A DNA stretch of 64,000 nucleotides from Streptomyces sp. CG4 (GTDB taxonomy: Bacteria > Actinomycetota > Actinomycetes > Streptomycetales > Streptomycetaceae), in the NCBI RefSeq assembly GCF_041080655.1, contig NZ_CP163525.1:9300001-9364000 (forward strand), given 5' to 3'. The position numbers were made by a program, and so were the translations under genes. Positions 50,861 through 58,364 of the stretch are shown here, piece after piece (position 1 is the first letter of the stretch; the number at the start of each line of letters is the position of its first letter). The notes beneath the pieces were generated by a model. The model did not search any database. It was not told the DNA's origin and saw nothing but the letters and a program-made list of their open reading frames with translations.

Positions 50861-53314
50861 GCGCTGGGTGGGGACACCGACGAGTGGGAGCCACGGTGGC
50901 ATGCGGCACGGATGCGGCAGGAGGCGGGTGCCGGGGAGGAACCGGATCGTCTGCTGCTTCCTGGGATCAAGGAGCAGCGCGAGGGGGCTGATGCAGGCGG
51001 CGATGGCCAGGAGGCCGGTGCCGCGCCCGACGTGGGCTCGACCGCCCCCGGCGCGGGGGCGCTCCGCTATCCCGTCCGGCGACTCGTGCGGGCCTTCGTC
51101 GCGTGGGTCGTCATGACCGTCACCTGGCCGGTCCGGGCCCGCCGGGACAGGCATGAGGTACAGATGCGCCGCCGACTGGTCAAGCAGGTCAGGGAGCGGG
51201 CAGCCGAGGATCTCGGCCGAGCCGAGGCCCACCACTACCTCACACCACGGTTTGCGATCCTCACCGAGAAGCCGTCGGAACCGAGGAGCGCAGGGCACAG
51301 ACGCCGCGCCAGAAGAGCCCGGCGGGCCGAGTTCGTGCCGGTGCCGACCGGAGTGACGAGCGTTCGCGCGCTCTACGAGGACACCGACGACTTGGTGGTG
51401 CTCGGCAGCCCAGGCATGGGGAAGACCACCCAGCTGGCTCGGCTCGCCCACCGGATGGCCGTGGAGGTGCTGAACGGCCCCGACGACCGCGAACCCCCGT
51501 ACATTCCGGTCTACTTGCGGCTGGATACCTACCGGGGCGAACCCATCGAGGAGTGGCTGGCCGCCGCGATGACCACTTACGAAGGCATCTCGGGCCTGCT
51601 GGTGCGGACCTGGCTGAGCGAGCATCGCCTGCTCCCCGTGCTGGACGGCTTGGACGAGGTGCCGGAACGGGACCGGCCCAAGTGCGTCGCCGAACTCCGG
51701 CGCCTGCGCCGGCTCTGCCCGGGCATGGCCGTCGGCTGCAGGACGGACGAGGCCGACCTGCGCCGGCTGGCGCAGGACCTCCGTGCGCTGCGGTACGTCG
51801 AGATCCAGCCGCCGAGCCGGCAGGACGTACAGGAGTTCTTGGAGGAGGACCGGGAAGCCCTTGCGGACGTCCACGCCGCGCTGGAGGAAGACCCGGAGCT
51901 GTGGCCCTTGTTCCAGTCGCCGATGATGCTCGGCTTCATCAGGCTCACGTACCGCAACCGGCCTGCCGACGACCTGCGCGCCCCCGGCAGCCTCACCGAG
52001 CGCCGCGACCGGATCTTCGACGCGTACACGCGTGAGTGCCTGCGCCGGGAGCGCCCGAGGCCGGACGACACCCCCGAGCGAACCCTGACGTGGCTGACCT
52101 GGCTCGCCCGGACGCTCACCGCACGCGGGGAGCACGTCCTCTTTCTGGACCGGCTGGACCTGAGCTGGCTGTCCCGCGCCGAGGGGATCCTCCCGCGGAT
52201 CATCCCCAACGTGACCATGCCGTTCTTCGCCTTCGGGCTCACCCTGGTGTGGCTGACGTTCGCTGTCCGGGCCGGCGTGCTGCACACCAGCCTGCGGGAC
52301 GCCGGTGCCCTTGCCCTGGCCATGGCAGTCACGGTCGGCGCACAGGCGTACCTGGCGGAGCGGCACTTCTTGCAGATCGACGAACGCGAGGACGGCGACA
52401 AGGCCGGCGCCGGCCGGGAGCGCGGGGCGATAGCCCTGCCCATGATGGCCAACGGGCCCGTGATGTTCGTGCTTCTGGTCTGGTTGGTCTTCGTGGTGAA
52501 GGCCGATCTGACGTCACCTGGATGCCTCGTGGTGGGTCTTGCCTACCTCTGGGTGGCGGTCACACAGATGGAGGCCAGCTACACAGACGTGTTCCAGCCG
52601 GTGGAACAACTGCGGTGGACCTGGCGACGACGCGAGTACGTGATCCACTCACCCATGGCGCGCGGCACGCTGTCCGTGGTGGTGTGGATCGCCATCGACT
52701 GCCTGCTCGGATACGTCGTCCACCTGCTCTGTCCGAACCCCCCGTGGATCGGCCCGGCCGCGGCCTTCCTGATGGGACTGGTCTACGTGGTCGGCAACCA
52801 ATTCGAACCCTCGCTGCAGGACCGCCGCCCGCGCCCCAACGACGGGGTACGCCGCACGGTCCGGTTCTTCCTGGTCCACGGGTTCGCAGGGCTGGCCGTG
52901 GGCGGCATCGGCCTGATCGTGCTGATCGGCCTGGCCACGCCCGACCACGATCTGCGCCGGGCCGGCTTCATCGCCATCCTGCTGGGCGCACTGTTCGCCG
53001 TGGTCCGGGGTTTCCGCTACGGGGGGCTCGCCGTGCTGCGGCACTGGACGATCAGGGCGGTCCTGGCGTACCGGGGGCGCACCCCCTACCGGTACCGGCG
53101 GTTCCTGCACACCGCGGAGGAACGCGTCCTGCTCCACCGCACGGACAGCGGGTTCTTCTTCCCGCACCGCCAGCTTCAACTGCACCTGAACACCACCGTC
53201 GAGGAACTCCTGCCAAGGCTGACGGACCGAGCGACGGGTGGCGGCGCTGGGACCTGTCTACCAAGTGGGGCAGGCGGAGCCGGAGAATGGGCGGGGTGGG
53301 ATGAAGCCCGGTGA
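50609..53314 (+). CDS. NACHT-domain ATPase with N-terminal HTH and C-terminal membrane helices
   Basis: 901 residues, start set by GAGGAG before ATG 50609. Order: XRE-like HTH (about 30-85); a low-complexity Gly/Ala linker (about 105-150) and a hydrophobic stretch (LVRAFVAWVVMTVTWPV, about 160-176); NACHT with Walker A GSPGMGKTT from 266 and Walker B/sensor LLPVLDGLDEVPERDRPK near 342-356; winged-helix region to about 520; then about eight hydrophobic helices from 534 to 800, and a basic C-terminus. NACHT proteins are STAND ATPases; many bacterial ones are anti-phage sensors that oligomerise on infection. Here the effector or anchor may be the membrane part. The last 30 residues are Gly/Ala-rich and may be read-through. 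Confidence 0.85.
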   Translation: MAEGSGFPRKGPQRPDPATATPELRPWVALMRRVYDELYEGLDPGDRPTVTGLGAAAYLSKSYVSALFSGKRRPPLDKFLLIVTALGGDTDEWEPRWHAARMRQEAGAGEEPDRLLLPGIKEQREGADAGGDGQEAGAAPDVGSTAPGAGALRYPVRRLVRAFVAWVVMTVTWPVRARRDRHEVQMRRRLVKQVRERAAEDLGRAEAHHYLTPRFAILTEKPSEPRSAGHRRRARRARRAEFVPVPTGVTSVRALYEDTDDLVVLGSPGMGKTTQLARLAHRMAVEVLNGPDDREPPYIPVYLRLDTYRGEPIEEWLAAAMTTYEGISGLLVRTWLSEHRLLPVLDGLDEVPERDRPKCVAELRRLRRLCPGMAVGCRTDEADLRRLAQDLRALRYVEIQPPSRQDVQEFLEEDREALADVHAALEEDPELWPLFQSPMMLGFIRLTYRNRPADDLRAPGSLTERRDRIFDAYTRECLRRERPRPDDTPERTLTWLTWLARTLTARGEHVLFLDRLDLSWLSRAEGILPRIIPNVTMPFFAFGLTLVWLTFAVRAGVLHTSLRDAGALALAMAVTVGAQAYLAERHFLQIDEREDGDKAGAGRERGAIALPMMANGPVMFVLLVWLVFVVKADLTSPGCLVVGLAYLWVAVTQMEASYTDVFQPVEQLRWTWRRREYVIHSPMARGTLSVVVWIAIDCLLGYVVHLLCPNPPWIGPAAAFLMGLVYVVGNQFEPSLQDRRPRPNDGVRRTVRFFLVHGFAGLAVGGIGLIVLIGLATPDHDLRRAGFIAILLGALFAVVRGFRYGGLAVLRHWTIRAVLAYRGRTPYRYRRFLHTAEERVLLHRTDSGFFFPHRQLQLHLNTTVEELLPRLTDRATGGGAGTCLPSGAGGAGEWAGWDEAR

Positions 53315-53369
53315 AGTGCCGCACGGCCCGGCATTCGACGCCCGGCTCGATCCATTCCTGCCCGGCCGG

Positions 53370-53494
53370 ACGTCGGTAAGCGCCTGCGGGCCGCCGAGCT
53401 CGCCGTGACCGGGAACCACCACGGCGAACCGCCTGGTGAACAGCGCGCTGGCGTCCGACACTTGGAGCACCTGGTCACCCGCGGTGACGGACAC
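53370..53494 (-). pseudogene. Possible fragment of a metallo-beta-lactamase-fold hydrolase
   Basis: Minus-strand codons give AGDQVLQVSDASALFTRRFAVVVPGHGELGGPQALTDVRPG. VVPGHGELGGPQAL is the C-terminal metal-histidine loop of MBL-fold enzymes. No start, no HxHxDH and no clean stop; the region 53315-53599 otherwise holds nothing. Confidence 0.3.
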
Positions 53495-53599
53495 GGCGTC
53501 GCCGCGTGGTGGTCGCGGTGAACGAGGGCGTTGAGTCGCCGGGCCCGCGAACCCGCTGATCGCGACGGCAGCCTCCTGCGACTGAGCCTGACGGCCTCC

Positions 53600-54202
53600 T
53601 CATCCGCGGGCTGCGGCGACCGCCTCGTCGAAGGCCCGCTCCATGTCGATCGTGCCGCCGCTGCGCACCCAGGCGTCCGTTGCGGTCTCCAAGCAGGCCA
53701 GGGCGCAGGCGGCGAGCGCGCGGGCCCGCAGCTCGTTCATCGGGTCCGTGGTTGCGCCCAGGCGTCGCACGATGTCCGGGACGAGCAGGTCCGTCCACTG
53801 CTGGCGCTTCTCCAGCTGGCGTGCCCGGAGGGAGGGCGAGGCGTGCAGCATGCTGGTGATCTTGAGGAAGTCCTCAGGTGAGTAAGGGAGCGAGTCGTAG
53901 AGCGCTTTGAGGGCCGCTCGGAGAGCTTCCCAGGGCAGTTCGCCGGCTGGACGCGCTTCCAGCGCGGTCCGCAGGGCTTTGCCGTGCTCGGCGTGGTCGC
54001 CGAGCACGATGTCCTCTTTGGTGCCGAAGTAGCGGAACAGTGAGCGTCGCGAGATGCCGATCTCGTTCGCGATCTGCTCCATGGTGGTGGCCTCGAATCC
54101 GTGCTCGAGGAACAGCCGCATCGCAGTGGAGACGATCTCGGCCTGTACGGCTCGCCGGGTGCGCTCCCGCAGTCCCGTCGGATTGCCCGCGCGATGGTCC
54201 AT
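53600..54202 (-). CDS. TetR-family transcriptional regulator
   Basis: 200 residues from ATG 54202 (MDHRAGNPTGLRERTRRAVQ). HTH: RRAVQAEIVSTAMRLFLEHGFEATTMEQIANEIGISRRSLFRYFGTKEDIVLGDH. Ligand domain: LRAALKALYDSLPYSPEDFLKITSML to ERAFDEAVAAARG, resembling the TetR_C_17/MftR-like group. Divergent from an SDR gene over a 120-base region packed with a repeated operator-like motif, so it very likely represses that gene and itself, relieved by a small ligand. Confidence 0.92.
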   Translation of the reverse strand: MDHRAGNPTGLRERTRRAVQAEIVSTAMRLFLEHGFEATTMEQIANEIGISRRSLFRYFGTKEDIVLGDHAEHGKALRTALEARPAGELPWEALRAALKALYDSLPYSPEDFLKITSMLHASPSLRARQLEKRQQWTDLLVPDIVRRLGATTDPMNELRARALAACALACLETATDAWVRSGGTIDMERAFDEAVAAARG

Positions 54203-54230
54203 GACTCCGTAGCCTACCGCATTCTGCACT

Positions 54231-54276
54231 CAGTACCAGTCTGGCACTGTGTGACAGTTTCGGCGTACAGTGCCAG
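54231..54276. promoter_or_regulatory. TetR operator cluster between the regulator and SDR genes
   Basis: The 9-mer CAGTGCCAG or its near copy occurs three times: CAGTACCAG (54231-54239), its inverse CTGGCACTG (54241-54249) and CAGTGCCAG (54268-54276). The second and third extend to a perfect 10-bp inverted repeat, CTGGCACTGT (54241-54250) and ACAGTGCCAG (54267-54276). Confidence 0.65.
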
Positions 54277-54322
54277 AGCAGTGTCACCGCCGAGAGTGTC
54301 CACCCCTTCCCGGGAGCCGCCC

Positions 54323-55132
54323 ATGAGCACCGTCGACTACCACGGCCAGACCACCCTCATCACCGGCGCCAGCGCCGGCATCGGCGCCGAGTTCGCCCGA
54401 CAGATGGCCGCCCGCGGCTCAGACGTCGTCCTCGTTGCCCGCCGCGCGGAACGGCTGGAGAAGCTGGCCGCCGAACTCACCGCTGCTCACGGCGTACGGG
54501 CCGCAGTCATCCCCCTCGACCTGAGCCTGCCCGCCGCGGGGCAGACCCTCGCCGAGGAGGTGGCGCGCCGCGGCCTGGAGGTGACCAGCGTCGTGAACAA
54601 CGCCGGATTCGGTACCTTCGGCCCCTTCCACACCGAGGACCCCAAGCGGCTCAGTCAGGAGATCAGCGTCGATATCGTGGCCGTCGTCGACATCAGCCGG
54701 GCATTCATCGAGCCGCTGCGGACCGCCGGCACCGGAGTGCTGGTCAACGTCGCGAGCATGGCCGCGTACTTCCCCGTCCCGAACATGGCCGTCTACGCGG
54801 CGGCCAAGGCGTTCGTGCTGAATTTCACCGAGGCTCTGTGGCATGAATCCCGCGGGACCGGGCTGCGGGTTCTCGCGCTGTCGCCCGGTGCGACCAGCAC
54901 CGAGTTCTTCGACGTCGTCGGCACGGATGCGGCAGACGGCGGCAGCAAGCGCCAGTCCCCGCAGGAGGTCGTTGCCACGGCACTGCGCGCGCTCGACCGC
55001 CGCACACCACCGCCGAGCGTCATCTCCGGCCGCCTCAACCGCGCGATGGCGGCCCTGGGGCGCACGGCCAGCCGGCGCCGCATGGTCCAGTTCATGGGGT
55101 CCACGACCGCCGACCGCCAGCCGGTGCCGTGA
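54323..55132 (+). CDS. Short-chain dehydrogenase/reductase (SDR)
   Basis: 269 residues from ATG 54323, with GGGAG 6 bases upstream. Cofactor loop ITGASAGIGAEFARQ; VVNNAGFGTFG; catalytic Ser region VLVNVASMAAYFP; YxxxK as VYAAAKAF. Arg and Gly around VARRAERL favour NADP. The C-terminus DRRTPPPSVISGRLNRAMAALGRTASRRRMVQFMG is of the DltE/YqjQ-like group of SDRs acting on lipophilic carbonyls. Divergent from and probably repressed by the TetR protein. Cytoplasmic; substrate unknown. Confidence 0.93.
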   Translation: MSTVDYHGQTTLITGASAGIGAEFARQMAARGSDVVLVARRAERLEKLAAELTAAHGVRAAVIPLDLSLPAAGQTLAEEVARRGLEVTSVVNNAGFGTFGPFHTEDPKRLSQEISVDIVAVVDISRAFIEPLRTAGTGVLVNVASMAAYFPVPNMAVYAAAKAFVLNFTEALWHESRGTGLRVLALSPGATSTEFFDVVGTDAADGGSKRQSPQEVVATALRALDRRTPPPSVISGRLNRAMAALGRTASRRRMVQFMGSTTADRQPVP

Positions 55133-55733
55133 CCACCCACGCCGACGGGCTTCCGCTCCGCGACGTTATCCGGCAGGGCAATAACGCCGGTGCGGCTGGA
55201 GGCTCGCCCACGGTGGGCGATCGCCGATGCGACCCGGTTTCGTTGTTCCGAGGGCATCAAGTGAAGGTCTCGTCTGTGCGGGCCGCGGAGACCGCCGGCC
55301 GGGTTTTCCAGGGCTTCGATGACACCTCGTCAGTGAACGGGCAGCTCGAACCCAAGGGCGGCCAGGGCCTCCCCGGCGGCCTGCTGGTCCTGCTCGTAGC
55401 TCCCGCCGGAGATTCCGAGGCTGTCGACGCACCGGCGGTTCTCGCTGATCGTGCTGCGGGACACCAGCGCCTTGCTCGCCGCATTGGTGCCCAAGCGCTC
55501 GCGCGACCAGGAGCTCGCGGAGGGTGTCTGGTGGGTGCACCGGCCTCCGACCGCCTGGTCAGTCCCTTCTCACCCACCGGCGCCTTGTGTCTGGTGTGGC
55601 GGGGAGCCGGCGCGGCAGGCGCGCCGTTCGCCGGACGTGGTGGGTGGCTGACAGTGCGGGAACCACACCGTGTGGCCCGCGCGTCTTGCCGGGGGATGCG
55701 TTGAAGACGTAGGGGTACCCGCGGGCGAGGTGC
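55133..55733. other. Intergenic region with a minus-strand coding-like fragment
   Basis: Minus-strand codons from about 55510 down to a stop at 55330 read RERLGTNAASKALVSRSTISENRRCVDSL then GISGGSYEQDQQAAGEALAALGFELPVH, with a GC3 bias like real genes and a clean stop. No start codon or ribosome site is found and I do not recognise the family. The rest of the 600 bases shows nothing. Confidence 0.35.
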
Positions 55734-56648
55734 GTGGACTTGGTCTCCATTCGACCGGGAAGTGGTCCGTTGCCGTCCAGGGCGCCGAACAGGGTGCCTG
55801 TGCCCCCAGCTCCTGACCCGGCCGGCCCGGCACTGTTCCGGGACTGGCCCTCGCTGCTCGGGCTCCTCGGTCGCCTGCCCGGCGGTGTGTTGCTCCTGCT
55901 GTCGCCCGTCCTGCTGCTGCTCTCTCCCCTGATGGGGCTGTACGGCCTCGCCCGCAGCGCCCGCCGCGTCGCCTGGCGCCTCTTCCTTCGTGACGCAGGC
56001 TCCGTCCCCGTGCGCGATCCGGACGTGGCACGCGTCAAAAGGCTCCGTACGTGCGCGGCGTTCGCGGCGTCATTCGCGGACGTCGTGGCCTTCGGCACCG
56101 TGCAGGACATAAGCGAGTCGCTCTCGGATCGCTGGGGCGCGCTCCTCGCCACGCCGTGGCTGCTCGTCGTCACCGCACCGGTGGTCTTCATGCTCTTCGT
56201 CTGGGGTGCGGCTCCCGGCCGCCGCCGGACGATGTGGGCCGCCCTGCGCGCCTCATTGCGCCAACTCAGCTTGTTCGTTGGCATGTTGTTGCTCATCGTC
56301 GTGCTGGTCGTCGCCTGGAGCGTAGCCATTCCCTCCCGACTCGGCGGCTCTGTGGCCACGTGGCTGTCCTTCGGGTTCCTGGCGGCAGTCGTGTGGTCGG
56401 TGTTCCTGTTCGCCTCTGCCGCCATCGCACGAACCGGCTTCGGCGCGGCCGCGGTTCACCCCGCGGCACCGCCTGTACTGGCCACCTTCCTGGTCTGGGC
56501 GTTCGCGGCCACCGCAAAACTGCCCAGCGGACCGACGCCGATCGCCTATGCGCTGCTCATCGGCGGTCCGGCCACGGTGACGGCGATCGCATGGTGGGAG
56601 ATCCACCGACTGCGCACCCGGTTCGGGATAAGACTGAGAGGCGGCTGA
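55734..56648 (+). CDS. Membrane protein of unknown function
   Basis: 304 residues from GTG 55734; GTG 55794 (PVPPAPDPAGPALFRDWPSLLGLL) is an equally good start. About seven helices: PSLLGLLGRLPGGVLLLLSPVLLLLSPLMGLYG, TPWLLVVTAPVVFMLFVWG, LSLFVGMLLLIVVLVVAWSV, WLSFGFLAAVVWSVFLFASAAI, APPVLATFLVWAFAATA, AYALLIGGPATVTAIAWW. Between helices 2 and 3 is a cytoplasmic loop with ARRVAWRLFLRDAG. Not a recognised transporter. Single gene, upstream of the two-component region. Confidence 0.7.
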   Translation: MDLVSIRPGSGPLPSRAPNRVPVPPAPDPAGPALFRDWPSLLGLLGRLPGGVLLLLSPVLLLLSPLMGLYGLARSARRVAWRLFLRDAGSVPVRDPDVARVKRLRTCAAFAASFADVVAFGTVQDISESLSDRWGALLATPWLLVVTAPVVFMLFVWGAAPGRRRTMWAALRASLRQLSLFVGMLLLIVVLVVAWSVAIPSRLGGSVATWLSFGFLAAVVWSVFLFASAAIARTGFGAAAVHPAAPPVLATFLVWAFAATAKLPSGPTPIAYALLIGGPATVTAIAWWEIHRLRTRFGIRLRGG

Positions 56649-57040
56649 AGCCTCACGTGAGCGGGCAGCCGATGCAGCGGGCAAGATCGACGGGGGCATC
56701 TCGGTGGACGGCTCAGGCGACGTGACCACACCCGCTACACGAAGCTCATCCCCATACCGCCCGGTGCCGGCGGATGGGCTCAGGCTGCTGTCGGCATTCC
56801 CGTGAGGGCTGGACGCGAAGGCCAGGACGTGAGGAACTGCCTCGCGCCGACCGACGAAGTGACGGTGCACGCCCTCCACCGCGACGGTGGCGTTCACCGG
56901 CCACACCGTCCGAGTCAGTGACGGTCGGTGGTCCCAGCCGGTCCCGCCCCCGCGTTGCGAGCCCTGGCCCGTTTCGCACGACGGGACCGCCGATCCACAC
57001 GCTGGTGGCATCGGCGGTCCGGCTTCTGTGCCGTGAGGCA
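56649..57040. other. Intergenic region
   Basis: About 390 bases between convergent genes; no supported gene. GACCGCCGATCCACACGCTG-like sequence near 56990 and a complementary GTGGCATCGGCGGTC at 57006 may form part of a terminator for the neighbouring membrane protein gene. Confidence 0.35.
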
Positions 57041-57586
57041 TCAGGCCGCGTTGTACTGCTGGGCGGGGGCGCTGGTGGTGTCGGTGAGGTGGGTGCGGGT
57101 GGCGCGGGTGCCCTTGGCGAGGAGGGCCGCGGTACGGGCGACCAGCATGCCGATGGCCAGGAAGATCAGCGCGTCGGTCAGGGCGTCACTGGTGATGTGG
57201 TGGGTGAGCATCCAGTGGCCGAGCTGGGCGGGGAAGATGTGCACGGAGGCGTACGCGAACCACAGTCGGGCGCCGATGACCACGGCCCACAGAGCGGCGT
57301 AGGGGGTACGGCCGGTGGAGAACGAGGCCCGGCGGTCTTCGTCGTAGCGGACCTTGAGCAGTGCGGCGGCGAGCAGACCGAGCAGCAGGCCGGCGGCCAG
57401 GCCGATGATCTCCAGGGTGAGACCGTTGCCGTGAGTGGCGATGTTCTTGGCGAAGATCGGTACGACCGCCACGGCGAGCAGGATCGGGCGGGCGAGGCGG
57501 AGCCACGCGATCTTCTTGTAGCCGAGGTCGGCGTGGAGCACGGTGGTCAGGACGGCGAGGTTGACGATCCAGACGCTGGCGTTCAT
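57041..57586 (-). CDS. Membrane protein under the local two-component promoter
   Basis: 181 residues, AAGGA upstream of the ATG. Five or six helices: ASVWIVNLAVLTTVLHADLG, LARPILLAVAVVPIFA, TLEIIGLAAGLLLGLLAAALL, YAALWAVVIGARLWFAYASVHI, ALTDALIFLAIGMLVARTAALL; the polar tail contains TRATRTHLTDTTSAPAQ. Pattern LGYKKIAWLRLARPILL then GLLLGLL is seen in streptomycete proteins annotated only as membrane proteins. Its promoter (57631-57700) has the same architecture as those of two nearby units, so it belongs to the same predicted regulon. Function unknown, perhaps envelope stress. Confidence 0.75.
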   Translation of the reverse strand: MNASVWIVNLAVLTTVLHADLGYKKIAWLRLARPILLAVAVVPIFAKNIATHGNGLTLEIIGLAAGLLLGLLAAALLKVRYDEDRRASFSTGRTPYAALWAVVIGARLWFAYASVHIFPAQLGHWMLTHHITSDALTDALIFLAIGMLVARTAALLAKGTRATRTHLTDTTSAPAQQYNAA

Positions 57587-57630
57587 GGCGGGTCCTTCGC
57601 GGTGTGGTGGTGCCGGGGTCGGCTGACGTC

Positions 57631-57700
57631 TTCGAAGCTACGAGCGGGGGTGGGTCCGGCTCGTCGGTCTGCGGGTGGGTGCCGGGTTGAGCCGGGGTTG
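57631..57700 (-). promoter_or_regulatory. Promoter P1, member of the ACCC-repeat family
   Basis: On the minus strand CAACCC begins at 57700 and again at 57689 (11 bases apart). TAGCTT, a TANNNT -10 box, begins at 57640, exactly 49 bases after the second repeat. The -10 lies 48 bases before the membrane-protein start (57586). Confidence 0.65.
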
Positions 57701-57751
57701 ACGCCGCTGAGCTGTGTGAATGACCTCTCGGTTGTGTGGTGGCGCATGCGC

Positions 57752-57784
57752 GAGCGCCCCGGGGAGCGGATCCCCGGGGCGCTC
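57752..57784 (-). terminator. Terminator of the micropeptide operon
   Basis: Perfect 14-bp stem, GAGCGCCCCGGGGA (57752-57765) with TCCCCGGGGCGCTC (57771-57784), loop of 5, 25 bases after the stop of the second peptide gene. It isolates the peptide operon from the membrane-protein promoter beyond. Confidence 0.85.
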
Positions 57785-57809
57785 GGCGTGGTGGTCCGAG
57801 GGCGGTCAC

Positions 57810-57863
57810 TCACCCACGAGAGGTGAGGCGCTTGACGAGGCGGACGGCGAGACCGATCAGCAT
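57810..57863 (-). CDS. 17-residue cationic amphipathic peptide A
   Basis: MLIGLAVRLVKRLTSRG. Net charge about +4. Hydrophobic residues 2, 3, 5-7, 9, 10, 13 and polar or basic 4, 8, 11, 12, 15, 16 alternate to give an amphipathic helix. The gene has its own ribosome site (AAGGGAG, 8 bases before the ATG). It is 13 of 17 identical to peptide B, whose gene lies 56 bases upstream on the same strand, and a strong terminator follows. Too short for automated gene finders. The form resembles small membrane-active peptides such as phenol-soluble modulins; function is not known. Confidence 0.65.
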   Translation of the reverse strand: MLIGLAVRLVKRLTSRG

Positions 57864-57919
57864 GGCGTTTCTCCCTTCACGGCATGGCACGTCCGGTATG
57901 GGTATGGGCGGGACGGGAA

Positions 57920-57973
57920 TCAGCCGCGGCGCTTGAGCGCCTTGACGAGACGGACGAGGAGACCGATCAGCAT
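57920..57973 (-). CDS. 17-residue cationic amphipathic peptide B
   Basis: MLIGLLVRLVKALKRRG. Net charge about +5. Same length, same MLIGLxVRLVKxL frame and same end (RG) as peptide A, with the third codon positions partly diverged, so selection for the peptide is likely. Ribosome site weaker (GCGAG, 7 bases upstream). It follows promoter P2, whose -10 is 50 bases upstream. First gene of a two-gene operon. A secretion signal is absent, so action at the inner face of the membrane is the simplest reading (inference). Confidence 0.62.
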   Translation of the reverse strand: MLIGLLVRLVKALKRRG

Positions 57974-58023
57974 CGCTGAACTCGCTTTCGGTGTGCGGTG
58001 GTTGGGGTGCCTGACTGGATTCC

Positions 58024-58089
58024 ACGCTAGGTACGCGGAGAGGTCGGTCGCGTCAGCCTGGTAGTGGAGCGCGGGTGGAGACCGGGTTG
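58024..58089 (-). promoter_or_regulatory. Promoter P2 (micropeptide operon), ACCC-repeat family
   Basis: On the minus strand CAACCC begins at 58089 and CCACCC at 58078 (11 bases apart); TAGCGT, the -10, begins at 58029, exactly 49 bases after the second repeat. Identical spacing to P1 and P3. Confidence 0.68.
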
Positions 58090-58364
58090 ATGCCGCCGGT
58101 GATCGACGGGTGCGTGGACGGCAGGCCCGGATGGCTTTCCCCGTGTGGGCTGAAGTGAGAGTCGGCGCAGGGAGTGAAGGCCCCGGTTGAGCCCCTGGCA
58201 AGCGGGCTCGGGGGCGGAAGATCTCCGTGCCGGGGTGCCCCTGTGGCCCGGCACCAGCGCTGATGGCATCGGTGCGGGGCGCGGTAGGGTCCGGTTATCG
58301 CGTCCGGCCCACCCCGAGTACGTCCGGCTCGGCCGGCGCTCGCCCGCTTGATCCGGGAGCCTGT

